This document shows positions 20,517-29,453 of a DNA stretch of 64,000 bases, one piece after another. The first letter of the stretch is position 1, and the number at the start of each line of letters is the position of its first letter. The stretch spans positions 124,001 through 188,000 of the forward strand of contig NW_027043820.1 of NCBI RefSeq assembly GCF_037102585.1, read 5' to 3'. The translations under genes were made by a program, and so were the position numbers. The notes beneath the pieces were generated by a model. That model worked only from the letters and a program-made list of their open reading frames with translations. It was not told the DNA's origin and did not search any database. Source of the DNA: Saccharomycopsis crataegensis (Eukaryota > Ascomycota > Saccharomycetes > Ascoideales > Saccharomycopsidaceae).

Positions 20517-21469
20517 TTCAATTTGCTGCCGCCCTGTCACCCATTTATCTGCATATCACAAGAAATGATCAGCAGTTTTAGCATTGAAAAAACACACAAA
20601 CTTGAAGGTATTTAATACCTCCCCGTTTACCAAAAAAAAGGGGACACCAATTAATAAATGAACGTTTAGGGCAATTGTAAATCTAGACCATTTGATCTTC
20701 TTATATTTCCCCCTTGTTCAGAGAGTATATCAACCCAATGAAGACATGTTTTTCCAACTCATCCCGCCCCCCTCCCATCTCTCTTTAATGTACCATCCAC
20801 TGGAATTATTATTTTTTTCAAGGATATAAGTAAAAATGATCGTCGGCCAGGGGGGGGGGTCTAATTTTAGTGATTTTCTGGTCCATTTTCGCTCATCATT
20901 TTTTTAATTGCGCGAGTGACGTTTATTGTTTGAGATGGTAGGGCACTACCCTTTTTGCTTCTGGCTGGAACATTATTATTGCTCAAGCAACCAGCAAGGG
21001 ATTGGTGAAGTCTCTTGGGTATATTGTAGTAGTACTTTGTTCCAATGCAATTCTGCGGATATTGGAGCTCCCTGGCTAACTTTTTCTCGGATTGCGGAAA
21101 ACCACCATGGATAAAATATCGGGCGAAATATTACAGAATTGTGTGATATCATACCCGGCAGCAGTTGTTTCTTACTTTTGGTGAATTAACAGCGAGTTTA
21201 AGGAAGTCAATATTTACGCTATAATCTCCAAGCGGTACTAATAATATGTTTGATGATCATGGTTGAAAATAAGGAAAAAATGTCTCTTCTTTTTTTAGAT
21301 ATAAGCTCCCACATTATTGACTTGTTATGGATAAAATCTAATATCATCACTCAGTTATTTTTGGGTGTATTTCTCGTGTTTATGGCCCTTAATTTGTGTT
21401 ATTGCCTGAATATTTAAGTCTAAAAAAAGAATAAGATTGGAACTAAAATAAAGAAATGATCCTTAAAAT

Positions 21470-22147
21470 ATGACGGATTCGAAAAATAAGGAAACTAATT
21501 ACAGTGAGCGGGAGAGCTAACGTGAATGGTTCAAACCAGAGTTCATAGATACGGTTTCGACAAGATATGCCAACAACGAGAGTGTTTATTATTATGTTTT
21601 CTTAATTATCAACAGGCACTATAATATGATAGCTTCTGATAGCTTGAAATATCTACCAATAGAGGCTTCTCATGACCAGGCCTTCATTTTGCCCCATGAT
21701 GATTATTTTTCAGCCAAAAAGCAAACAACATCAAGCGTGTAAGTCAACTTTTTAAAGCAATCAAGGGGAAAAGTATTATCAACTATTGAAGAGCGTCTAA
21801 AAAGCATTGATTCTTTCCTATCAAATGGATACATGCTTACCAGAAAGTTTGGATTTTTATCATCTATTAGCACTGAAAATACCAAGATTCTCCAAGTAGT
21901 AAAGAGACCATTAAATCAGTTGTTTTTGATGGCAATTTATGGCTCTTAGATTCTTAAATTATGAATAGTAATTACCTACGGTTATTATTATGAAAAATTT
22001 CTGCGTATTGTAGCTAGTTCTGAAAAACTGTCATTTGTTTGTTCTAGTTTACTTTCAAAACCAAAGAAATGCGTGAAAAAAAATATAATTGTTAATTCCA
22101 AAAAGATCGATTATGGAAATGAGTTTGAATTGCAATGGACGCTCTAA
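21470..22147 (+). pseudogene. decayed protein-coding gene of unknown family
   Basis: One reading frame of 226 codons, opening with an ATG (MTDSKNKETNYSERES), is interrupted by only about four stops. Random sequence of this base composition would give roughly fifteen to twenty. The residues are balanced and not low-complexity: for example REWFKPEFIDTVSTRY, IEASHDQAFILPHDDYF, LSTIEERLKSIDSFLSNGY and KIDYGNEFELQW. No frameshift is needed to follow it. It is the best-supported relic in the desert. No family was recognised, so it may derive from a host gene or from a mobile element. Confidence 0.5.
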
Positions 22148-22412
22148 GATTGCTAGGACTGTCATTGATCGTATTGATATCCTCCAAAAACACCAGGATA
22201 AACCAGGATAAGCCAGCGTATAGCCTTTAGAAATATCTCCAGAATGATCAAATAACTCTTGTTCAAGAACTATAAATCATATATCTTCAGAATGACTAGA
22301 AAACTTCCTGAAATTCTACATCAATAAATAGTATCAAAAAGAGATTAATTAAATTAGAATAAAAAAAACTAAAACATAGACTATTTCAAAATATGATCTA
22401 ATATCAAGTCAT

Positions 22413-23336
22413 TTACTCTTCATCATCTTCGAGAACAACAGTTTGCAAACCCTTGGTAGTGGCAACAGTGACTGGTTCAACGAAAGAGTACAATTTGTCC
22501 TTAGCATCTTCTTCTTCGTTTCTCTTTCTAGAGATTCTGATTCTCATTCTGTATGGAACACCTTGGACACCTCTCTTCCAGATTTCTTGGTTCAATTTTG
22601 GGTCCAATCTGACGTCGTTGGTCTTCATGTGCAAGTAGGCAAACTTCTTGATTTCCTTGACAGCCTTTGGAGCTCTCTTCTTGAAGGTAACACCATGCAA
22701 CTAAAAAGTGTTGGTTAGTATCAAAATAAGATGATTCAATATATCAAGGGATGAGAAAACAGAAATTTGGAACTTATTAGTTGAAATGGCAGTGGGTGAG
22801 CAATCAAATAAATTCAATAACAAATAATTTTAAAAGGAAGGAATGAATCAAGGTTACTCATGTGTTTATGCTTTCCTCTCTGTTAAATTTTTTTTACCCC
22901 CTTTGATCTAGCTATAAAGATACAAGCTTATTTTTCAAAAACTGGATGATAATAAAACTTCCTTAGATCTCTCTTTCCATATTGTTTTCTCACTGTAAAT
23001 TACTTCATCATTTCATTCATATCCATTGGAAACATTAAAACACTTAGTCATAACAACCCATTCAAGTTTCAACTATCAAAAACCTCATTCACACACATTA
23101 TACGTTTATAGGTTTCATTTCCTTTCCCTTCAATCATAAACAATCATTGATGTTCCCTTTGTGAAAAATTTTTCCATTCCTTTTAATCATCATCTGTTGA
23201 GAGCCATGCCATATCATATAATAATTCCCTTCGATTTCCCAACTTCATCCAAAAATTTCCCACTTACTCTCTTGTGCAAGTTGATGGTATATTCACGAGT
23301 GACGACGTCCTTAAGGGCACTTCTGTTGTTAGACAT
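22413..23336 (-). CDS. RPL31: 60S ribosomal protein L31 (eL31), two exons
   Basis: Exon 1 is 23268-23336 and encodes 23 residues ([19 protein letters not shown] then LHKR). Exon 2 is 22413-22700 ([20 protein letters not shown] to the C-terminal [12 protein letters not shown]). Joined, they give 118 aa, against 113 in S. cerevisiae, with the same intron position inside KR|LHGV. The 567-nt intron has donor GTAAGT, a perfect TACTAAC branch site (22714-22720) and acceptor TTTTAG close behind it. The product is a component of the large ribosomal subunit near the exit tunnel. The N terminus is five residues longer than in S. cerevisiae. A HomolD-like box lies about 190 bp upstream. The call is certain. 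Confidence 0.97.
22701..23267 (-). other. spliceosomal intron of RPL31
   Basis: 567 nt. On the minus strand the donor is GTAAGT at 23262-23267, the branch site TACTAAC is at 22714-22720 and the acceptor TTTTAG is at 22701-22706. This fits the yeast consensus exactly. No box C/D snoRNA could be recognised inside it. Confidence 0.95.
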
Positions 23337-23783
23337 TGTGGATATATTTACTACTGTTATTTAGACCTCGAAGTATCTCTTCCAAAAACCTTGAGTAAGG
23401 ACTCTCTAATTTTTTTTTTTTCTTCCACAAACCACTTGGAAAATTGAAAATTATCCTGTAGCGCCAGTAGCAATTATTTTTTCGCGGGTTGTTGTCGGTT
23501 TGGGAGGCGGCCGGTTATGGCGCATGGCCAGTCACAGTCACTTGGGGGAGGAAAAACGCCAATGATGTAAATAAAGCCCTGCATGGAATAACGTGATATT
23601 ATGGTGACACGAATGATAACATTAGGGCGGAATATAGCGGTATCAACATTCAATTCTATTTTATGGAGCATCAACTACAAAACAAAGAAAAAAAAAATAT
23701 GGATTCAATCGAATAATGTGTGAATTGAAAATATTTTGGAGCAATAGGGCAAACAAACAAACAAACAAACAAACAAACAATAA
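23337..23783 (-). promoter_or_regulatory. RPL31 promoter with HomolD-like box
   Basis: 447 bp between the RPL31 start and the 3' end of the next gene. A T-rich tract lies near 23410-23423, and a GC-rich stretch (about 23484-23530) contains GAGGCGGCCGG. CAGTCACA at 23529-23536 equals the HomolD box known from fission yeast and other fungal ribosomal protein promoters. A CAAA tetranucleotide repeat sits at 23752-23780. Confidence 0.4.
23752..23780. repeat. (CAAA)n microsatellite
   Basis: About seven CAAA units directly next to the 3' end of the 437-aa gene. Confidence 0.8.
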
Positions 23784-25097
23784 TCATTCCATCCCGTAAA
23801 CCTTGTCAATATTCATCTTCCAGCAATTTATCAATATATCTACATGTTCGATACTGTCATCCTTGACCACATCTTCAATCACCAGCTCCTTGGGATCCCC
23901 TTCATCAACCGTATCTTTGCCTAAAGCAGTATCGAATTTCACTATCAAATCATTCTTTCTTTTCCCACTACGGAAGATATCGATAAAGTCACCATCATTT
24001 CTCACGTTTAGCTCGATCAACCCACAAAAGTGACACAAAATCCGTCCAGTGATTCGGGTGTCTTTGTAGAGATTAACCAAGTCTTCCCAGGATTCAATCT
24101 TTGGAATCTTATCTAAAGGCTTGAGATTAAGGAGGTCATCGTTATCTAATATTGGAGCGATGGTCATCAAAACTTTTACAAGAACATTGATGGATGGCAA
24201 ATTTGATAATGTCTCAACTTTATTGATTGCCAACAATTCTTCAGTATAAGATTTGGATTTTGAGAAATTTCCTTGGATTAGCGATACCAATGATGCCAAG
24301 AGACAATAATCAGAGAATAATTTTTGGTCCACTAATTTTAGCGACGCATAGCCCGACTCGTTGCCCTTCTTGGTTTCGAACTTCAACTTTAAGTTATCGA
24401 TTATTGAATCGCTATGAGTGAGGAAGGTTGGATAGTCCCTTTTAGCAATCAAATTGGCACTGATGTTGAAACTCAATAGATAGATTATTACCGTAGACGA
24501 ATCAACCATCGCTTTACTATCGATATTCTTGGCGACATTCTCTCGCAAGATCCACAATAGGCTGAATATTTCTGATGACGATAAGGTACTCGGACTATTG
24601 GTCCGTAATCTGATTATCAACAACTCAAGACTCAATGGGATATTGGCAGGAAACCCTATCTTGCGATTCTCCCCGTGTAGAACATGCGTCAACTTGAACA
24701 AATGGTTACTTAGCTTTTTGGACTCTTGTTTTGCAATGTTTACGCATTGCGGCTCATTGGATAGCACAAGACTCGTGAGCCTTGACTCCCAAAGCTGGTA
24801 AATCGACGCATAATCATCGGGAGATAGGTTGGTCGATAGTAAGATTCTCTTGGCCATAGATGCTGCGGCAATGTAGTATGTTTTGCTATTATCAGAATTA
24901 TCGATATTATTGAAAACAGCACTAGCCAACAAGTACTTCAAACACTTCAAATCCCTGGCCAGGGGACCATCATCCTGGGAGATTATTGTTTGGGGAACCT
25001 CCGGCAACGCCATCTGGGGGGCCGATAGAAACAATCGTCTTTCCAAAAGCGCCAGGTACGGCGAGATGGTTATCTGGGGGACATCATCTGAGTCCAT
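23784..25097 (-). CDS. protein of unknown function (437 aa)
   Basis: An intact 437-aa frame with balanced composition and no low-complexity bias, so it is probably a real gene. The sequence looks mainly alpha-helical (for example DLKCLKYLLASAVF, LSLELLIIRLRT, DYCLLASLVSLIQGNFSKS), and the last stretch resembles helical repeats of the TPR or solenoid type. The C-terminal part carries CHFCGLIEL with two Cys, then an acidic segment. No signal peptide or membrane span is seen. A distant relation to TRAPPC12-like trafficking proteins crossed my mind because of the helical layout, but no diagnostic motif supports it. The start MDSDDVPQITISPYL was kept as the first Met. It is divergent from RXT3. 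Confidence 0.75.
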   Translation of the reverse strand: MDSDDVPQITISPYLALLERRLFLSAPQMALPEVPQTIISQDDGPLARDLKCLKYLLASAVFNNIDNSDNSKTYYIAAASMAKRILLSTNLSPDDYASIYQLWESRLTSLVLSNEPQCVNIAKQESKKLSNHLFKLTHVLHGENRKIGFPANIPLSLELLIIRLRTNSPSTLSSSEIFSLLWILRENVAKNIDSKAMVDSSTVIIYLLSFNISANLIAKRDYPTFLTHSDSIIDNLKLKFETKKGNESGYASLKLVDQKLFSDYCLLASLVSLIQGNFSKSKSYTEELLAINKVETLSNLPSINVLVKVLMTIAPILDNDDLLNLKPLDKIPKIESWEDLVNLYKDTRITGRILCHFCGLIELNVRNDGDFIDIFRSGKRKNDLIVKFDTALGKDTVDEGDPKELVIEDVVKDDSIEHVDILINCWKMNIDKVYGME

Positions 25098-25542
25098 TAT
25101 AAGACACTAGCAGAGAACAGAAAGGTGTGTGGAGAGGGAAATAAAAAGATATAATGAATATATTGATCGATCGATATTGATAGCTGCTATTGATCATTTT
25201 GTGGTTTTGATGTGGTTTTTTCGCAACTACCCGTGTATATGGTATACGCCAGCATCAGGAATTTTCCAGTTGAGTCTTTTTTTTTATTTTTATTTTTTTT
25301 TTTTTTCCTCATCGTGATAACAATAGATATCCTGATACCGGATTAATCTTCTCTTGCAAAAGGGCATAAGCTATCTAATCTAGCTATCTGTTGTTATTAC
25401 CATTCTCACTTACTTCTCGCAAAGTGTTTTGCCGTTACTCATGCATTGAAGCAACATAAAGAAGAAGAAGAAAGAGCAAAAAAAAAAGAAAAAAGAAAGG
25501 AAGGAAGGAAGGATCCATCTTACCAACAACACAAGCAATAGT
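25098..25542. promoter_or_regulatory. divergent promoter between the 437-aa gene and RXT3
   Basis: 445 bp with T-rich tracts (about 25278-25307) and a purine-rich leader (AAG and GGAA repeats, about 25458-25512) before RXT3. No specific factor site is assigned. Confidence 0.4.
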
Positions 25543-27936
25543 GTGAAGGAACATCAAAAGATAACAGGAGAAATGTCTGTTAATGAGCACCAGCAAGTTG
25601 GTCTGAATCCTATGTCGAACTCCGGCTCTAATGATTCACGAAACTCCTCGACCAACACCATCAGACTCCCGCCAATCTCATTTATCAGTGGGTTGCAACG
25701 CCCAAACATGAATGGCAATAACCTTCCAAAACTCGAACCTAACGATAATCCTCAGACCCCACAGCAAGATTCTATTCCTATGAGCCCTCATATCCCACCT
25801 CCGTCAGCATCATCTTCGACATCGGCCACCCATCAGGATTCTCCTCGTCGTTTTGACATCCAACGTACCTCAACCTCCTCGAACTCTCCGAATGTCACCT
25901 CCAAACCAACTTTACCATCCTTTGACCATACTGCTTCGTCAATTGACCATTCTCCTAGACCGGTTTTACCTCCAACGTCTCTTGGTGACAAACAAGGTCC
26001 ATTGCCCCTTAGCTCCGGTGGTAGTGGTAGCGGGGTTTCAAAACCGGGGTATCAGCTACCAGGAATCTCTTCGTTCGATAATGGTAACCGAGGCAATAAT
26101 AACATTAATTCGATCTTGAATAACAATACCAATGAAACAAGTGCAACAAATGGTATTTACCAACCAGCGTACGGATCACCTTCAACGGGGAAACCGTTCA
26201 GCAGTGGCTCTAACATCAACAGCCTATTGAATAACAACGCCGATAACGAAGATAATAATGATAAAAATGGTTCTACTACTTCTACTCACCAGAATAATCT
26301 TCCAACCCCAGCAACTTTCTCTAGCCCTCATACCCCAGTGGTTTCAACAACCGGTTCCAGTGCGGGGTCGCATGAATTACAGCCATCATCGTCGTCATCT
26401 TTACAAACCAGGATGATTATCCATCAGCATCATCCAACGAGATTCAATCCAAGCAAAGACGAACCATCCAGTGCCAACACCTCCACTGATGTATCTTACA
26501 ATTCGCCGGGGATGTATGAAAAAGACACCAATGTGTTATCGTCCTCAAAGACCGTTGCTGCTGCTGCCCCGGATTCTAATGTACAAGTTGATGGCCAAGA
26601 ACCTACGACAGTTGTATCAACCGCTATTGGACCAGTCAATGAAGAAACAAATAGTGTTTGTGCTTCACCAAGGAAAGAGACTCCTAAACCTTTTATCAAG
26701 CCAAAAGTTGTGGTATCCAACGAAGAAGCCCTTGGATTCGCAGGGAAATTCCCACGCAAACGGTTGGGATCAATGGTATATTCCCTTTCCCCAACTTTGT
26801 CGCTTCAAGCAATGTTGGATAACGATACCAGGGAGGACAAAGAGTTGGAAGAAGTGTATAAGAAAGAAATTGAGAAGAACCACACGTTTGTGATTCCCGA
26901 ACTTCGCGACCATATCAATAGTATCATCACGGTTCGTATCCCAAAATTTTATTTACAACATAAAAATAACCCGAATTTGAGCGTGAAGAGACGCAGTGTG
27001 TGGGGTACCGATATTTATACCGACGATAGTGACATCGTGGCGATTTTAAAACATTGTGGGTTCATTAGTGATCTAGAAGATTTCGACGATTCGGAGGAAC
27101 AACAAGTGATGCAGGACTTGAAAGAATTGGTTGGTGAGCAAAACCGAGTGGTCATTACCCCGGGTTTCAAATCTGATAAACCCAATGTTTTGTATGCCAA
27201 TAGCCTATTGAATGATGATGGTGATAATGAAACGGGAAAGGCCAAGGATAAAGATGACACTGGCACTGCTGCTAATGTTGATAATGATACTGAAAAGACG
27301 GCTAATGGGAAACAAAATGAGGATAATAATGATGATGTAAAGCCTGATGAAGATCAAGATAAAACTCAGAATGAGGAAGACCTAGACAAAACTCAGAATG
27401 AAGAGGATCAAGATAAGACTCAGAATGAGGAAGATCAGGATAAGACGCAACACGAGGAAGATCAGGATAAAACTCAACATGAAGATACTACAATTGGCGA
27501 GGAGAATGATGATGAGAAAAAGCCGAAGCCAAAGGAGGAAGGGGGAGAAGAAGAACAAAAACAAGAAGTGGAAGCAGAAGAGGAAGAAAAGAAACACGAT
27601 GAGTTTGGGATTGAGCAATTCAAAAACCAGTCGAATATCACAGTAGAGTTACTTGTTTTACCAACTCTCAAGCATTACCAAGGGTCATTCCGCAATAACT
27701 TGAATTCCAGAAGTTGGAGAAGTTCTCATGATGGGGTATCGGTCGCGTTGTATTCGGTAAAGTATGACAATTTCCAAGTAAATGAAGATGGCCCAGCTCT
27801 AGAAAACAAAAGCGCTTTTACTTATGTCAGTGCGGATAATAATAACATTCAATATTTGAATCAATCATTTTATGAGAATGTCAAAAGAAAAGTCAGTGGG
27901 TTTGATCTTCCAGAACCAAAGAAGGTGAAAGTATAG
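25543..27936 (+). CDS. RXT3: Rxt3 subunit of the Rpd3L histone deacetylase complex
   Basis: This 797-aa protein carries an Rxt3 domain at about 400-545: FPRKRLGSMVYSLSPT, HINSIITVRIPKFYL, then RRSVWGTDIYTDDSDIVAIL. VWGTDIYTDDSD is the family signature. It would act in the nucleus with Rpd3, Sin3 and partners to repress transcription. The N-terminal half is a long disordered Ser/Asn/Pro region, which explains why it is far longer than S. cerevisiae Rxt3 (294 aa). After the domain comes an acidic segment with about five 9-residue repeats of the type DKTQNEEDQ (27352-27480), then a conserved-looking C-terminal block (NITVELLVLPTLKHYQGSF). A second Met at 25573 (MSVNEHQQ) is an equally good start. 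Confidence 0.88.
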   Translation: MKEHQKITGEMSVNEHQQVGLNPMSNSGSNDSRNSSTNTIRLPPISFISGLQRPNMNGNNLPKLEPNDNPQTPQQDSIPMSPHIPPPSASSSTSATHQDSPRRFDIQRTSTSSNSPNVTSKPTLPSFDHTASSIDHSPRPVLPPTSLGDKQGPLPLSSGGSGSGVSKPGYQLPGISSFDNGNRGNNNINSILNNNTNETSATNGIYQPAYGSPSTGKPFSSGSNINSLLNNNADNEDNNDKNGSTTSTHQNNLPTPATFSSPHTPVVSTTGSSAGSHELQPSSSSSLQTRMIIHQHHPTRFNPSKDEPSSANTSTDVSYNSPGMYEKDTNVLSSSKTVAAAAPDSNVQVDGQEPTTVVSTAIGPVNEETNSVCASPRKETPKPFIKPKVVVSNEEALGFAGKFPRKRLGSMVYSLSPTLSLQAMLDNDTREDKELEEVYKKEIEKNHTFVIPELRDHINSIITVRIPKFYLQHKNNPNLSVKRRSVWGTDIYTDDSDIVAILKHCGFISDLEDFDDSEEQQVMQDLKELVGEQNRVVITPGFKSDKPNVLYANSLLNDDGDNETGKAKDKDDTGTAANVDNDTEKTANGKQNEDNNDDVKPDEDQDKTQNEEDLDKTQNEEDQDKTQNEEDQDKTQHEEDQDKTQHEDTTIGEENDDEKKPKPKEEGGEEEQKQEVEAEEEEKKHDEFGIEQFKNQSNITVELLVLPTLKHYQGSFRNNLNSRSWRSSHDGVSVALYSVKYDNFQVNEDGPALENKSAFTYVSADNNNIQYLNQSFYENVKRKVSGFDLPEPKKVKV
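27352..27480 (+). repeat. coding tandem repeat in RXT3 (9-residue units)
   Basis: About five imperfect 27-nt units encode DKTQNEEDQ or DKTQHEEDQ. They lie in an acidic linker, so the copy number probably varies between strains. Confidence 0.8.
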
Positions 27937-28194
27937 TGATTTATATTCGTTTATATTATTTTCGTTTTTGTTAATTCTTTTTGTTTTATATTCAGAGAAA
28001 CTCTCCAGTGTTTGCTTTTAGGTTCAATATTAATAGTTTGGTTATTAGAAAAGTTGTTGTAAATGTACACATTTATGTTCAAATTATCATCAATGTAGGT
28101 TACAATAATAACGCAAGTTACTTCGATAGAGATACCACAAATAATTATTCTAAACAATAACAATGACCTCACTGATTATAATTTAGAAAAAGAA

Positions 28195-28401
28195 TTTGCG
28201 TCAGAAGCCAAAACAAAGTGCAATGGCAACGACACGATGCGATGGGCGGATGAGCAAGCCCAAACCACCAGACATCACCAGAAAGACCAAAAATAAGAGT
28301 AACAATAGTTTAAAACTGCTTCCGGTGGAAGCATTTCAGTTGTTACGCTGAAAAGAACAGATACTACACTTGATCTAAGCCAAAAGGCAAAGAGATTTGG
28401 T
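28195..28401 (-). ncRNA. LSR1: U2 spliceosomal snRNA
   Basis: The minus strand from 28401 reads AATCTCTTTGCCTTTTGGC, then TTAGATCAAGTGTAGTATC, then TGTTCTTTTCAG, nearly identical to the 5' end of S. cerevisiae U2. The branch-site pairing sequence GTAGTA lies at 28362-28367 and stem-loop IIa (CAGCGTAACAACTG) follows. The Sm site TATTTTTGG is at 28287-28295. Downstream, GGGCTTGCTC and CGCATCGTG resemble vertebrate stem III/IV sequence, and an ATTGCAC loop could be the U2B''-binding loop. The 5' end is inferred from S. cerevisiae and the 3' end is approximate. At about 200 nt it is the compact form, unlike the roughly 1175-nt S. cerevisiae RNA. Confidence 0.95.
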
Positions 28402-28456
28402 CTTTCTAAAAAGAATCATGAAAAACAATATAAAAAAAAATTGCTGGAATTCACTG

Positions 28457-28466
28457 CCTTTTATAC
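28457..28466 (-). promoter_or_regulatory. TATA box of the U2 snRNA gene
   Basis: GTATAAAAGG on the minus strand lies about 56-65 bp upstream of the inferred U2 5' end, fitting an RNA polymerase II snRNA promoter in yeast. Confidence 0.6.
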
Positions 28467-28703
28467 TTTTTTCTTGTTGTGGTGTTCGGGTTTTCTTTTT
28501 TGTACCTTCATAACCTCTGCGTTACCCAGCCTCTATGCACCAGCCAAGGGTGTGCGACCCTGCCGATGAGATGATTGAACAACAACAATGCTGCTACCAA
28601 TGGTTGTTACAGATCTCCTTAATATATCCAAGTGACAATATTGTTTTGCTATTAAAGAGACCCATTGAGTCAGTTTTTATTGCTAGCTATTTATTCCATC
28701 AAA

Positions 28704-29378
28704 ATGACCAAAGTTTTCATCATTGGCGCCACGGGGTTAGTGGGTGGCGAGTTTCTTAAAGCGGTTGACGCCTCCAGCAAATATACTGGCGTTACCACTT
28801 TAACCCGTCGTCAATTGCCCCAAGATGTGTCATCCAAAGTCAATGCGATTGTTGAAGCTGATACCTCCAAATGGCCAACGATCATCCAGTCTGAACAAGA
28901 CCCTAATGTGTTTTTCTCTGGTCTTGGGACCACCAAGGCCGATGCTGGCGGGTTAGATAAACAATACAAGATTGACCACGATTTGAACTTGGAATGTGCT
29001 AAGGCTGCCAAAAAGGCTGGCTTCACCACCTACGCTTTAATCAGTAGTGATTTGGCTAGCTCTTCTTCGAGGTTTGGGTACTTGAAGATGAAGGGTGAAC
29101 TAGAAGATCACGTCAGTGAATTGGGGTTCGCCAAATGTTACTTTTTCAGACCAGGGTTGTTATTGGGGGACAGAACAAAAGCAAAGGCTCCAATTGCCGA
29201 GGCGATTGCTGGGAAATTCCACCGGACTTTCATGTCAAAGTATATGATGAAGCCGATCTATGGTAGTGAGGTTGCCAAAGCAGTATTGAGAGTGGTGGAG
29301 CAGCCGCCAGCCGGCTCTTCAAACCCAAGAGTGTTTGATGCTACAGAATTACTTGATATTAGTGAAGAAAAGAACTAG
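28704..29378 (+). CDS. FMP52: Fmp52-like mitochondrial SDR/NAD(P)-binding protein
   Basis: This 224-aa protein has an N-terminal Rossmann fold (MTKVFIIGATGLVGGEFLKA, with GATGLVG as the dinucleotide-binding loop). Conserved family segments follow: FFSGLGTTKADAGG, LISSDLASSSSRFGYLKMKGELE and FFRPGLLLGDR. The SRFGYLKMKGELE stretch corresponds to the Tyr-x-x-x-Lys region of atypical short-chain dehydrogenases. Fmp52 is associated with the mitochondrial outer membrane in S. cerevisiae (231 aa); its reaction is unknown. The ATG at 28704 was chosen over an upstream in-frame ATG at 28665 because homology starts there. It is convergent with LCL3, only 75 bp away. Confidence 0.92.
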   Translation: MTKVFIIGATGLVGGEFLKAVDASSKYTGVTTLTRRQLPQDVSSKVNAIVEADTSKWPTIIQSEQDPNVFFSGLGTTKADAGGLDKQYKIDHDLNLECAKAAKKAGFTTYALISSDLASSSSRFGYLKMKGELEDHVSELGFAKCYFFRPGLLLGDRTKAKAPIAEAIAGKFHRTFMSKYMMKPIYGSEVAKAVLRVVEQPPAGSSNPRVFDATELLDISEEKN

Positions 29379-29453
29379 GGATCTTTTTATTATTTTTATT
29401 TTTTTGATGTCTTTTCTTCCAATGCGTTTATTGCACATTGTATATACGTTGGC

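Larger units (their letters stand above)
14962..22412. other. 7.4 kb gene desert between the CLN3 promoter and the RPL31 3' end
   Basis: No intact gene is supported here. The first part (about 15240-15560) is richer in G+C than its surroundings and repeats GCATGC/CCATGC-type words; it is probably CLN3 promoter. The rest is AT-rich and holds a CT microsatellite (16301-16338), poly-A tracts (16681-16700, 17957-17977) and several decayed reading frames on the plus strand listed separately. No known structured RNA and no tRNA B-box in a plausible context were seen. A regional centromere cannot be excluded, but nothing specific supports it. Confidence 0.5.
27937..28703. other. RXT3-FMP52 intergenic region carrying the U2 gene
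   Basis: 767 bp. The left part is an AT-rich RXT3 terminator, the middle holds the U2 snRNA gene and its TATA box on the minus strand, and the right part (about 28480-28700) is the FMP52 leader. Confidence 0.6.
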
